The notes beneath the pieces are model-generated. The model searched no databases. It saw nothing but the letters and a program-made list of their open reading frames with translations, and was not told the DNA's origin. A stretch of 35,090 nucleotides of DNA from Chloroflexota bacterium (GTDB lineage: Bacteria; Chloroflexota; Anaerolineae; J102), in contig JAADII010000112.1 of the NCBI GenBank assembly GCA_013151415.1, positions 1-35,090 of the forward strand, read 5' to 3'. Of this stretch, positions 15,954 to 24,402 are shown piece by piece. A program made the position numbers and the translations under genes. The number at the start of each line of letters is the position of its first letter. The first letter of the stretch is position 1.

Positions 15954-16776
15954 GAATCTCTGAAAGATCGTAGTTGGTCCAAAGCACTTCGATGCGTTCG
16001 GCCTTGACCGAATGGATTTTTTTCGGTGGGGCTTCGAAGACATGCCAGTCTCCATAAAGCTCGTCCATCAAGTCGCAGTGATAGCCGGAGATGGCGACCT
16101 TACCCTGAACATCGTGGAGAACTTTCGCGAGCTCACGATGTTCGTCGTCTGTCATCTCGTATCGATAAGCTTTGCTATCGCCTCTTGATGCATGGGGATA
16201 GGGAGGATCGCAATAAAAGAGCGTCTCAGGACTATCATAGCGACGAATGACGTTGATAGCCGTATCGTGTTCGATTTGCACTCGAAGAAGACGCTGAGCA
16301 ATTTCGGGCAATGCTTCCACCGCACCCAACCATCGCGACACAGCTCCGGCCATGCCCGCGCGGCTGGTCAACCGACAATGGGCCCAGCGCCCATTGCTCG
16401 CTGTCTGAGCCAAACCCGTGCGGACCTGACGGGCCCGCACATAAAAACGCCGCGCACGTTCAAGGTCGGATAATCCTTCTGTTGGTTCACTCAGCGCGAT
16501 TTCGAACTCTTCCCGTGAGAACGGAGTCAATCCTATGGCTTCGATAAGATCTTCTTTCTGTTCGCGTAACACGCGAAAGAAGTTGACCACTTCGCCATCA
16601 ATATCATTATAAGTTTCGATAGGCGATGGCTCTCGATTTAGTAGGACAGCGGCCGAACCACCAAAAGGTTCACAATAATGTTTTGTGCGCGGCAAGAGGG
16701 GGAGCAGCCATCCGAGATGACTATATTTTCCGCCGTACCACCCGAAAGCTATTAAATTGCGATTACGACCGTTCAT
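15904..16776 (-). CDS. D12-class N6-adenine DNA methyltransferase of the R-M pair
   Basis: A 290-residue Dam/D12-type methyltransferase that protects host DNA at the endonuclease's site. The N-terminus FGWYGGKYSHLGWLLPLLP and EPFGGSAAVL (motif I, SAM binding, residues 36-44) are typical, as is the catalytic motif DPPY at 190-193 (FYCDPPYPHASRG). ATG 16776 has GAGGTG seven bases upstream. It lies first in the operon and overlaps the endonuclease start, so protection is made before cutting. Its target sequence is unknown. Confidence 0.88.
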   Translation of the reverse strand: MNGRNRNLIAFGWYGGKYSHLGWLLPLLPRTKHYCEPFGGSAAVLLNREPSPIETYNDIDGEVVNFFRVLREQKEDLIEAIGLTPFSREEFEIALSEPTEGLSDLERARRFYVRARQVRTGLAQTASNGRWAHCRLTSRAGMAGAVSRWLGAVEALPEIAQRLLRVQIEHDTAINVIRRYDSPETLFYCDPPYPHASRGDSKAYRYEMTDDEHRELAKVLHDVQGKVAISGYHCDLMDELYGDWHVFEAPPKKIHSVKAERIEVLWTNYDLSEIHEDSPANIYRQLQAIP

Positions 16777-16815
16777 TGGCAACCACCTCAAATTGACAAA
16801 GCGAACATTTTTTCT

Positions 16816-16844
16816 AGTATAGCGCGATCTTCCACCATCTGCAA
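16816..16844 (-). promoter_or_regulatory. Candidate promoter of the R-M operon
   Basis: On the minus strand TTGCAG (16844-16839), a 17-base spacer, and TATACT (16821-16816). The start would be about 32 bases before the methylase ATG. It partly overlaps the space downstream of the metalloprotease gene. No C-box-like operator was seen. Confidence 0.45.
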
Positions 16845-16867
16845 ACAGGCTTGAGCGCACCGTGCGG

Positions 16868-18679
16868 CTATCCATGCCAGATTATCCCCAGCCAGGTTTT
16901 GTAAGGCGTGGGGGTTGCGGTCGGGGTGGGTGTGAGGGTGGGCGTGGAGGTCGAGGGCTCCAAGTAGATGTCAGTCAGATAAAGGGCCGCCGCGACTTGA
17001 TTCCATTCAAGAGTTGTTTCATCCACCGCGACGCTTTGTTCGCTGACTAGAGCGGTCACCACATAGCCGCGAGGTGATTCGATGACCAAACGAAAGGTGT
17101 CGTAGACCCAGGGATGGATGATGAAGAAGTTCCAGAAGCCGTCCGCAGCCGTGGTTCTTGAGGCGATGAGCGTTCCGGGCGGGGTTTGGCCCTGATTATA
17201 GCCGAATAGCCTGAGCGTGACATCGGCTAACGCCGCATGGGTGAGATAGCCCTGACCCGCAGGCTCGCCCGACATGGGGCCAATCAAAGCATAGCCGCGA
17301 AAACGCCACACTTCAGGCGTGGGAGTGGGCGTGCTGGTGGGTTGGGGGGTCGGCGTGTTGGTGGGCTGAGGCGTGGGGGTGCTGGTGGGTTGTGAGGTGG
17401 GCGTGTTGGTGGGCCGAGAGGTGGGGGTGTTGGTGGGCTGTGAAGTGGGCGTGTTGGTGGCCGGCGGGGTGGGCGTGTTGGTGGCTGGTGGAGTGGGCGT
17501 GCTGGTGGCCGCGGCCGGGTAGATGAAGCTGATGCCGTCCTTGTCGTTTTGATGGAGCACGCGCTTCAATGTGGCGCTGCTGATGTAAGCATACATCACG
17601 GCCACCGATTCGGGATCATGGTCCAGCGCCAGCCAATGCCCAAATTCGTGCAGGGCTACGCTCTGCACATCCACTTCGCCCGATGAGGGGCTTCCGGTCG
17701 CATCCCAAAGATGATCGTCATCAAACCAAACATCGGCCTCCAAAATGGTGGAGTTTCTATACCAATAAATGGTTGTAGCCAGGGTGCTGCTCGTGCTTCC
17801 ATCGGAAATGAAGACGATTTCGTTGGCGCCGTTGTATCCATAGGTGGTGGCGCTCGTCGTTCCGCCATAGATGAAGCTGAAATCCGCGGTGGGCACGATA
17901 GTCCAGGTGTATGCGGCCGCGGTGATGGCGTTGAGAAAGTCGGCGGTGGACCCATTGCCCGCATTCGCTTGGATGGAAGTGGGGTTGACTCGATAGGTGA
18001 CCGAGTTTACAGGCCACTTGTGCCCGGTGTATACGAAATCTTGCGGCGATAGATAAGCGGGAATGGCCCATCGTCGCTCAGGCGCAGCCAACCATCCATT
18101 TTTCGCCGTCTGGCCATCGATCTCGCTCCAAACTCGGTGCAAGAGCGCGGTTGCGGCCTGCGCCGCGGCCGCGGGTTTTTCGGTCAATACATACGCGGCC
18201 CGTCCCCCATCCGCCAGCCGATAGACCTGTCCTCCGCTTCGGCGAAGGCGCGATGGATACTCATCCTCGCGGGTTTCGAGAAAGGCGAGAACCTCATCCC
18301 CCACTGCGAAAGACGCGCGATGCGTGGCCCTCATGCCCAATCCGTCGGGCAATTCGCCGCCCAACATGCGCACAATCACCGCGCCTTGCTCGATTTCGCC
18401 CAGGATGACCTCCTCGACCCGCAGCAAATAATCGGTCTCGATGAACGCGCGCGAGGGATCCCAGGCGCTTCTCTTCTCGAGCACCGTCCCCCGCACGATG
18501 GCGTCCGAGCCCGCGACCCAGCTCGAAAGCGGGTCGTCCATCTGCATGGACGAGCCGGCTCGCGCCGATTCGCGCCCATTCCATGCAAACAGCGAAAAGG
18601 TCAGCGTCGCCAAAAGCGCCAGCAATCCAACGCGTCGCATCATCCGGCCCGACTTCCCCAACGATGTGACGACGCTCAC
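16868..18679 (-). CDS. Secreted matrixin-type zinc metalloprotease with Thr-Pro linker and WRFRGY module
   Basis: A 603-residue exported protein. Basic residues plus a hydrophobic stretch (RRVGLLALLATLTFSLFAW) form a signal peptide. A pro-like N-terminal domain reaches about residue 190. The matrixin catalytic domain follows with the zinc motif HEFGHWLALDHD (about residues 342-353) and a Met-turn AVMYAY. Residues about 393-456 form a linker of eight 8-residue Thr-Pro units (24-base repeats at 17312-17503). A C-terminal module beginning VWRFRGY follows, then a second short Thr-Pro stretch and the tail WLGIIWHG. The GTG start at 18679 overlaps the upstream gene's TGA. The substrate is unknown; the module is shared with the protein at 33931. 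Confidence 0.9.
   Translation of the reverse strand: MSVVTSLGKSGRMMRRVGLLALLATLTFSLFAWNGRESARAGSSMQMDDPLSSWVAGSDAIVRGTVLEKRSAWDPSRAFIETDYLLRVEEVILGEIEQGAVIVRMLGGELPDGLGMRATHRASFAVGDEVLAFLETREDEYPSRLRRSGGQVYRLADGGRAAYVLTEKPAAAAQAATALLHRVWSEIDGQTAKNGWLAAPERRWAIPAYLSPQDFVYTGHKWPVNSVTYRVNPTSIQANAGNGSTADFLNAITAAAYTWTIVPTADFSFIYGGTTSATTYGYNGANEIVFISDGSTSSTLATTIYWYRNSTILEADVWFDDDHLWDATGSPSSGEVDVQSVALHEFGHWLALDHDPESVAVMYAYISSATLKRVLHQNDKDGISFIYPAAATSTPTPPATNTPTPPATNTPTSQPTNTPTSRPTNTPTSQPTSTPTPQPTNTPTPQPTSTPTPTPEVWRFRGYALIGPMSGEPAGQGYLTHAALADVTLRLFGYNQGQTPPGTLIASRTTAADGFWNFFIIHPWVYDTFRLVIESPRGYVVTALVSEQSVAVDETTLEWNQVAAALYLTDIYLEPSTSTPTLTPTPTATPTPYKTWLGIIWHG
17312..17503. repeat. 24-base coding minisatellite (Thr-Pro linker)
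   Basis: Eight degenerate copies of a 24-base unit, encoding xTPTxxxT octapeptides such as NTPTSQPT, in the linker of the metalloprotease. The units keep frame, so the copy number can change without a frameshift. Confidence 0.9.
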
Positions 18680-19047
18680 GCTTCTTCTCTTTCCAAATCA
18701 TATGCGGCCCAGATCCGATCATCCTCCCACAATTTGATGCTGATGGCCAGCACATCGGGCGCGTAAAGCGTTTCGTCGATTTTGTGACAAAGCACGCGGG
18801 CGATGCGTTCGAGGCTGGGATTTTCGCCCTCGAATTCGGGCCGCATATTCAAGTGCTTATCGCGAAACGGGGCTACCGCCTCTTCGAGCTGAATAGCCAC
18901 CTCTTCGAGGTCGATGAGATAGCCCTGGCTATCGAGGTTTTCGCCTTCGAGCATGAGTTCGGCCCTATACACATGGGCGCGAGGCTGGTCCGCGTCGGGG
19001 TCGGTGCGTTGAGCAATGAAAGTGCGTGAAAGGGAGATGGTGTACAT
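18676..19047 (-). CDS. Divergent 6-pyruvoyl-tetrahydropterin synthase / QueD-like protein
   Basis: A 123-residue protein of the PTPS/QueD fold. Family features seen are the opening strand SLSRTFIAQ, QGYLIDLEEV (VxDFxxL in relatives), DKHLNM (catalytic His region, His65), NPSLERIA (PTxENIA in relatives), and IKLWEDDRIWAAY. However, the zinc site is degraded: the usual H of FxAAH is Gln/Arg (residues 13-14), the HGH pair reads R-A-H (His25 alone remains), and the catalytic Cys is absent. The normal queuosine or biopterin chemistry is thus doubtful. AAGGA lies six bases before the ATG, and the end overlaps the metalloprotease GTG start. Confidence 0.75.
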   Translation of the reverse strand: MYTISLSRTFIAQRTDPDADQPRAHVYRAELMLEGENLDSQGYLIDLEEVAIQLEEAVAPFRDKHLNMRPEFEGENPSLERIARVLCHKIDETLYAPDVLAISIKLWEDDRIWAAYDLEREEA

Positions 19048-19150
19048 GGGGCGTCCTTGTGGTTGGCGTCAAGTGAGAGGTTGTTCGTTGTACAAAATCG
19101 GATGAAGGAAGGAGGCCAGATGCGGCCAATAAAACCAATAGAAAAGCGGC

Positions 19151-20941
19151 CTATGCATCAAGCATGCGTTCCAGATCGCTGATTTGCTCGGCGATGATAT
19201 CGAAACCGCCTTGCCAGAAGGCGCGCTGATGGATGTCGACACCCGCGGCGGCCAAAATGCGGGCCGGCGCGTCCGAGCCGCCTGCGCGCAGAATATCGAG
19301 ATAGCGCGCCTTGAACGCCTCGCCCTCTTCTCGATATTGTCGATACAGAGCCAGCACCAATAACTGGCCAAACGCGTAGGCGTAGACATAAAATGGCGTG
19401 TGATAGATGTGGGGAATCGACACCCACTCCCAACGGAATTCCTCACTGAGATCGATGGCGTCGCCGAATTGCTCTTGCAGATTTTCCATATAGGCCGCGG
19501 CCAGCTCATCGGTTGTCGCGCCCTGGTGGACCATCTCGTGCGCGGTGCGCTCGAACAGGGCGAAGAACACCTGACGCATGATAGTGGCGTAGGCGTCGTC
19601 CACCTGGCGGAAGAGCATGTCTCGGCGCACGTCTTCGTCCTCTTCTTGGGATAGAAGTCGGTCGATGAGCAACATCTCGCCAAAAGTGGACGCGGTTTCG
19701 GCCAGGGGGAGCGAGGCGTGAAAGGTGAAGATGCTGTGATGCGACGCGAACATGCCGTGCACCGCGTGGCCCAATTCATGGGCCAGAGTCGAGATGTCGG
19801 CCGCGCGGCCCTGGTAATTGGTCAGCACCCAAGGCGTCAATTTCGGGGTCGCGCTCCAACAAAACGCGCCGCTGCGTTTGCCTTTGCGCACCTCCGCGTC
19901 CAGGTGGTTTTCGGCGAATACGCGTTCGGCCAGTTGCGCCATCTCCGCGTCGAATTCCTGAAAGGCGTCCAACACCATGTTCGCGGCCGCGGCGAAGTCG
20001 TAGCGCTTGTCGGCTTTGCTTACAGGCGCGTAAATGTCGTAGCGTCGTAGCCGCTCCATGCCGAGAACCCGGGCTTTCAGGCGGAAGTAACGCTGAAACA
20101 GCGGGGCGTTTTCTCGCGTGACGTCCAACAGCAAATCAACCACTTCATCAGGGATGTCGTTGCGCAGGTTGCGCGCGGCGATGGGCGTGTCGAAATGGCG
20201 TAAATTCACCTGCTCGTTGCGCCAATCGCGCACAAGAAACTGGTAGATCTGGCCAAGAATGGGGCCGTCATGGCCATATACTTGATAAAGGGTTTGGTAA
20301 GCGCGCGCTCGCAGATCGGGATCGGGGCTGCGCACATGTTGCATAACTTCCCCGCGCGTCAATTCTTTTTTCTCTCCATCAACCTCCAGCTCGAACACAT
20401 AGCGATTGGTGATGGTTTCATAAAGATTCACAAGCGCGGCCGAGCCGGTCACATCCTTGATGTTGATGATCTTTTCTTCGGCCTCCGAGAGCGTGTGCGG
20501 CTTGAAATGACGCATTTCTTCAAGCCAATAACGGTAGTCACCCATTTCGGCCATGAGGCGAGCCGCGTTCTCATCATCCAGCGCCTTCCACCACAGATTG
20601 AAAAAGAGCGTTCGGTTGGTGAGATCGGCTATCATCTGCTGCACGCGGCCGTACAGGCTTTGCGCATCCTGATTTTGCGTGTCTTCGCTAAACCACAGGC
20701 TCGCGAAGCCGAAGACGCGGTAGGCCAACTGGCTAATGGCTTCCATCTGCCCGATGATATCGAGAAGGGCTTCGGGTGTGATATGGTCGGATAATTGCTC
20801 GCGAACCGCCTCGAATTCGGTGACCTGTTCGTCCAATTGTTTGAGCGCGGCCTGGAACTCGGCGCTATCTGCTCCGGGAAACAAGTCGTCAAGGCTCCAG
20901 CGCGGCGGCTGAGAGGGAATGTTGAAGTGTGTGGAGATCAT
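19151..20941 (-). CDS. pepF: Oligoendopeptidase F (M3 family)
   Basis: A 596-residue cytoplasmic M3B zinc peptidase that cuts medium-size oligopeptides. The HExxH motif is at residues 388-392 in TLAHELGHAVHG, with the third zinc ligand Glu in LPLAETASTF about 25 residues on. The N-terminal M3 helical region (WSLDDLF...FAS, LRNDIPDEVVDLLL) and the C-terminal signature HIYHTPFYVYAYAFGQLL are typical of PepF. It is about the usual length (roughly 600 residues) with no break. It lies 103 bases upstream of the pterin-synthase-like gene and may share a transcript. The start has no strong ribosome binding site. Confidence 0.94.
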   Translation of the reverse strand: MISTHFNIPSQPPRWSLDDLFPGADSAEFQAALKQLDEQVTEFEAVREQLSDHITPEALLDIIGQMEAISQLAYRVFGFASLWFSEDTQNQDAQSLYGRVQQMIADLTNRTLFFNLWWKALDDENAARLMAEMGDYRYWLEEMRHFKPHTLSEAEEKIINIKDVTGSAALVNLYETITNRYVFELEVDGEKKELTRGEVMQHVRSPDPDLRARAYQTLYQVYGHDGPILGQIYQFLVRDWRNEQVNLRHFDTPIAARNLRNDIPDEVVDLLLDVTRENAPLFQRYFRLKARVLGMERLRRYDIYAPVSKADKRYDFAAAANMVLDAFQEFDAEMAQLAERVFAENHLDAEVRKGKRSGAFCWSATPKLTPWVLTNYQGRAADISTLAHELGHAVHGMFASHHSIFTFHASLPLAETASTFGEMLLIDRLLSQEEDEDVRRDMLFRQVDDAYATIMRQVFFALFERTAHEMVHQGATTDELAAAYMENLQEQFGDAIDLSEEFRWEWVSIPHIYHTPFYVYAYAFGQLLVLALYRQYREEGEAFKARYLDILRAGGSDAPARILAAAGVDIHQRAFWQGGFDIIAEQISDLERMLDA

Positions 20942-21156
20942 GGGGATTGCTTCGAAAAAATAGATCGCGGATTTTACAGATTAGTGCGCTTCGACAATAA
21001 ACGCTGGGCGATAAGGAAATGGGTTGGCGGGTTCCGTTGCCCTACTCGTCCCATCGTTCTTGTCAATCCATCGTCGCCGCGACCGAGCGCGCGGCGGTGA
21101 TGGACATGCAAACATACCACGGCCCAGGCTTGCTGCGCAAGATGGGCGGCTTCGTG

Positions 21157-21162
21157 TATAAT
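21157..21162 (+). promoter_or_regulatory. Candidate -10 box upstream of the M16C peptidase
   Basis: TATAAT preceded by TTCGTG; no good -35 was found at 16-18 bases. Transcription from here would include the heptamer inverted repeat in the leader. The 386-base gap 20942-21327 holds this box and the repeat; the rest shows nothing I can name. Confidence 0.3.
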
Positions 21163-21180
21163 TCAGATTGGATGTCTTGG

Positions 21181-21292
21181 ATGCCGGATACTAGATATCT
21201 AGATACTGGATACTGGGTATTGGGTGTTCTGATTACAGAGCCGCGTTTGACTACCCAATATCCAATACCCAGTATCCAATAACCAAACACCA
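21181..21292. repeat. Intergenic inverted repeat of heptamer units
   Basis: The arms GGATACTGGGTATTGG (21208-21223) and CCAATACCCAGTATCC (21262-21277) pair perfectly over 16 bp, with weaker pairing on both sides. Each arm is a run of degenerate seven-base units: left GGATACT-like, right YCCARTA-like (four in a row, then ACCAAAC and ACCAAAT). It is non-coding and lies just before the peptidase start. It resembles the short tandem heptamer repeats known in cyanobacteria. Confidence 0.75.
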
Positions 21293-21327
21293 AATCACGA
21301 TATATATTTCCCTTCAAGGAGCCCTTC

Positions 21328-24228
21328 ATGACCGACATTCACGGTTTCGAGCTTGTTCGCGAGATGGATATACCCGAACTGAACACTCGCGCTCGGCTTT
21401 TTCGGCATGCAAAGAGCGGCGCAGAGCTCTTGTCGCTGGAAAACGACGATGAAAACAAGGTCTTTGGCGTCGCCTTTCGCACCCCGCCCACCGATTCCAC
21501 CGGCGTTGCTCACATTTTAGAACATGTTGTGCTGGCCGGTTCGCGCAAATATCCTGTCAAAGAACCTTTCATCGAGCTGATCAAAGGTTCGCTCAAAACC
21601 TTTTTGAACGCGTTCACCTATCCCGACCGCACGGTCTATCCCGTGGCCAGCCAAAACTTGCAGGATTTCTACAATCTCATCGATGTCTATTTGGATGCGG
21701 TGTTTCATCCCTTGCTTTCGCCGCACACCTTCGCGCAAGAAGGATGGCATTATGAGGTTGAGCGGAAAAATGGTCAAGCGCTCAGCTACAAGGGCGTGGT
21801 GTTTAATGAAATGAAAGGCGCATTCGCCGACCCTGACGATCGTCTCGACGATGTGGTGCGGCGCCACCTTTTTCCCGACACCACCTACGGCCTGGAATCG
21901 GGCGGCGATCCGCGTCGCATCCCCGAACTGACCTACGAACAGTTCCTCGATTTCCATCGCCGTTATTATCATCCTTCCAACGCGCTGATCTATTTCTACG
22001 GCGATGATCCGCCCGAAGAGCGCTTGCGGCTGATGAATGAGTGGCTGAGCGAATTCGATCGGCGCGATGTGGAGGTGAAGATTGATGTGCAGCCTCGTTT
22101 TGCTCAACCTCGTCGCGAAGAAGAGGCCTACATCGCGGGCGATGACGCCAAAGCCTACCTCACGGTCAATTGGTCTTTGGCTGCGGACCCCGATCCCGAA
22201 CTCCTGTTAAGTCTGGCCATCCTCACCCACATTCTCATTGGCGATCCCGCGTCGCCTTTGCGCAAGGCGCTCATCGAATCGGGTTTGGGTGAAGACCTGG
22301 CCGGAGTGGGGTTGATGCCGGAGCTGCGTCAGGTCTATTTCTCCACCGGTCTCAAGGGCGTGGACCCGGCCCACGCAGACGCGGTCGAACGCCTGATCCT
22401 GGATACATTGGAGCATCTGGCCGCAGAGGGCGTCGAGCAAAGCGCGATTGAGTCGGCCATGAACACCATCGAGTTTCGGCTGCGCGAACAAAACACGGGC
22501 GGCATCCCGCGCGGGCTGGCTCTCATGTTGGCCGCGCTCGCGGCCTGGACATATGGTCGCGATCCCATGGAGGTCATTGCTTTTGAGCAGCCTTTAAGCC
22601 GCATCAAAAAACGTCTGGCTCGCGGGGAGCATTATTTCGAGGACTTGATCCGCCGCTATTTTCTGGAAAATCCTCATCGCGTCACGTTGCTTTTTCGGCC
22701 CGACCCCGATTTGCAGAAACGTTGGAACGAGGAGGAGGCCAGGCGTCTGGACGCGATTCGCTCGGCCATGAGTCCAGACGACTTGAAAGCGGTCATCGAG
22801 GAGATGGAAACGCTGCATCGGCTTCAAGAGACGCCCGACGACCCTCAAGCTTTGGCCGCGATCCCTCGCCTAAAGCTAGAAGACCTGGAGCGCGAGAACA
22901 AAATCATCCCCCTGGTCGAATTGTCGCTGAACGGAGGCCGCGCGCTTTATCATGATCTTTTCACCAACGGCATCCTCTATCTCGACGTGGGCATGGACCT
23001 GCGCGGCGTCGAGCAAGAATTGCTACCTTTCGTCCCCCTGTTCGGCCGGGCGTTGCTGGAAATGGGAACCGAAGACGAAGATTATGTGCAGCTCTCGCGG
23101 CGCATTGGCAGCAAGACGGGCGGCATCCGCGACGATCTCTACATCTCCAGCCGATTGGCCAGTCCTGAGCCGCTGTCCTGGCTCTTTTTACGCGGCAAGG
23201 CCACAGTCGAACGCGCCCAAGACTTGTTAGACATTCTCCATGATATCTTGCACAAAGCCCGCTTCGATGACCAGGAGCGTTTTCGTCAGATAGTGCTCGA
23301 AGAAAAAGCCGCTCAAGAGGCCCAACTCGCGCCCGCCGGATACATGGTCGTGCACGGCAGGTTGGCCGCTCATTTCCACATCGCTGGTTGGCTGACCGAG
23401 CAAATGAGCGGAGTGGATTATCTATTCTTCTTGCGAAACTTGAGCGAGCAAGTGAAGAAGGACTGGCCTTCTGTGCTTCAGGTTTTGGAAACGCTGCGCG
23501 AACGGCTCATCCAGCGCCCTTCCATGCTTTGGAATGTGACGCTGGATGAAGCGAATTGGGCGGGTGTCGAACCTCGTCTCGCCGCGTTCATTGGGGCTTT
23601 GCCCGCATCACCGGTTCCGCCGGCCTCCTGGTCTCCCACCGCTCTCCCACCCCACGAGGGGCTCGCCATCCCCGTGCAGGTGAACTATGTGGGCAAAGGC
23701 GCGAATCTCTATGACTTGGGTTACCGGCTGCACGGCTCCATTCATGTGATCAACCGTTTCCTGGCCACCACCTGGCTATGGGAGCGGGTGCGCATGAAGG
23801 GCGGCGCGTACAGCGGCTTTTCCCTCTTCGATCAGCGCACCGGCTTATTCGACTTCCTTTCTTATAGAGACCCTCATCTGAAAAAGACGTTGGAGATCTA
23901 CGACCAGACTGCTCGCTTCCTGCGCGAGGTCGATCTCAGCGAGGATGAGCTGACCAAGAGCATCATTGGCACCATCGGCGCGATGGACGCTTACCTTTTG
24001 CCCGACGCCAAAGGTTGGATATCGATGCAGCGCTGGCTGACAGGCGAAAGCGACGCGTTTCGACAACGCCTTCGCGAAGAGGTGTTGGGCGCCACCAAGG
24101 CCGACTTTCGCGCCTTCGCGGATGTGCTCGAGCGCGTGCGCGAAGCCGGGCATGTGGTGGCCATGGGGCCACAACCGCGATTGGCCGCTCTGAAATCGCC
24201 GGCCCTGGCGCTGCTCAAGGTGCTCTGA
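21328..24228 (+). CDS. M16C zinc peptidase (presequence-protease-like)
   Basis: A 966-residue pitrilysin-family peptidase of the PreP/Cym1 type, which degrades free peptides inside a closed chamber. The inverted zinc motif HxxEH is at residues 62-66 (VAHILEHVVLAGS) and the distal Glu is Glu161 in VVFNEMKGAF. LKTFLNAFTYPDRTVYPV and the C-terminal half (RMKGGAYSGFSLFD, then SYRDPHL) are typical of the M16C-associated domain. AAGGAG lies six bases before the ATG. The length matches the family (about 970). The C-terminal half normally lacks catalytic residues, as here. It is followed by a weak terminator and the ATP synthase operon. Confidence 0.94.
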   Translation: MTDIHGFELVREMDIPELNTRARLFRHAKSGAELLSLENDDENKVFGVAFRTPPTDSTGVAHILEHVVLAGSRKYPVKEPFIELIKGSLKTFLNAFTYPDRTVYPVASQNLQDFYNLIDVYLDAVFHPLLSPHTFAQEGWHYEVERKNGQALSYKGVVFNEMKGAFADPDDRLDDVVRRHLFPDTTYGLESGGDPRRIPELTYEQFLDFHRRYYHPSNALIYFYGDDPPEERLRLMNEWLSEFDRRDVEVKIDVQPRFAQPRREEEAYIAGDDAKAYLTVNWSLAADPDPELLLSLAILTHILIGDPASPLRKALIESGLGEDLAGVGLMPELRQVYFSTGLKGVDPAHADAVERLILDTLEHLAAEGVEQSAIESAMNTIEFRLREQNTGGIPRGLALMLAALAAWTYGRDPMEVIAFEQPLSRIKKRLARGEHYFEDLIRRYFLENPHRVTLLFRPDPDLQKRWNEEEARRLDAIRSAMSPDDLKAVIEEMETLHRLQETPDDPQALAAIPRLKLEDLERENKIIPLVELSLNGGRALYHDLFTNGILYLDVGMDLRGVEQELLPFVPLFGRALLEMGTEDEDYVQLSRRIGSKTGGIRDDLYISSRLASPEPLSWLFLRGKATVERAQDLLDILHDILHKARFDDQERFRQIVLEEKAAQEAQLAPAGYMVVHGRLAAHFHIAGWLTEQMSGVDYLFFLRNLSEQVKKDWPSVLQVLETLRERLIQRPSMLWNVTLDEANWAGVEPRLAAFIGALPASPVPPASWSPTALPPHEGLAIPVQVNYVGKGANLYDLGYRLHGSIHVINRFLATTWLWERVRMKGGAYSGFSLFDQRTGLFDFLSYRDPHLKKTLEIYDQTARFLREVDLSEDELTKSIIGTIGAMDAYLLPDAKGWISMQRWLTGESDAFRQRLREEVLGATKADFRAFADVLERVREAGHVVAMGPQPRLAALKSPALALLKVL

Positions 24229-24253
24229 AGCGGCAAACGAGTTAGTTGCAAAA

Positions 24254-24289
24254 GGGGACGCGTTCCCGCGTTATTCGCGGGGTCTCCAA
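24254..24289 (+). terminator. Probable terminator of the M16C peptidase gene
   Basis: CCCGCG (24265-24270) pairs with CGCGGG (24276-24281) around TTATT, and outer GGGGAC pairs with GTCTCC with a bulge. The run after it is AATTTTG, so the T tract is short. Confidence 0.4.
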
Positions 24290-24291
24290 TT

Positions 24292-24320
24292 TTGCGCGAG
24301 ATGGTGCAATCGGTTATACT
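24292..24320 (+). promoter_or_regulatory. Candidate promoter of the ATP synthase operon
   Basis: TTGCGC (24292-24297), a 17-base spacer, and TATACT (24315-24320), with an expected start near 24327. This makes the long upstream in-frame ATG at 24292 an unlikely start for the first gene. Confidence 0.45.
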
Positions 24321-24402
24321 CCCGGTCAGCGCTGTTTCAGCCCACCTTTCCGCCTATTTTCACCCGACTCTGATGCCTGTCTCCCGTGAAAGGGGGGTCA
24401 AC

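Noticed and set aside
21019-21282. An 87-codon frame before the M16C peptidase, and its antisense twin
   Set aside because: Both are created by the heptamer repeat; the reading frames just translate the repeat units.
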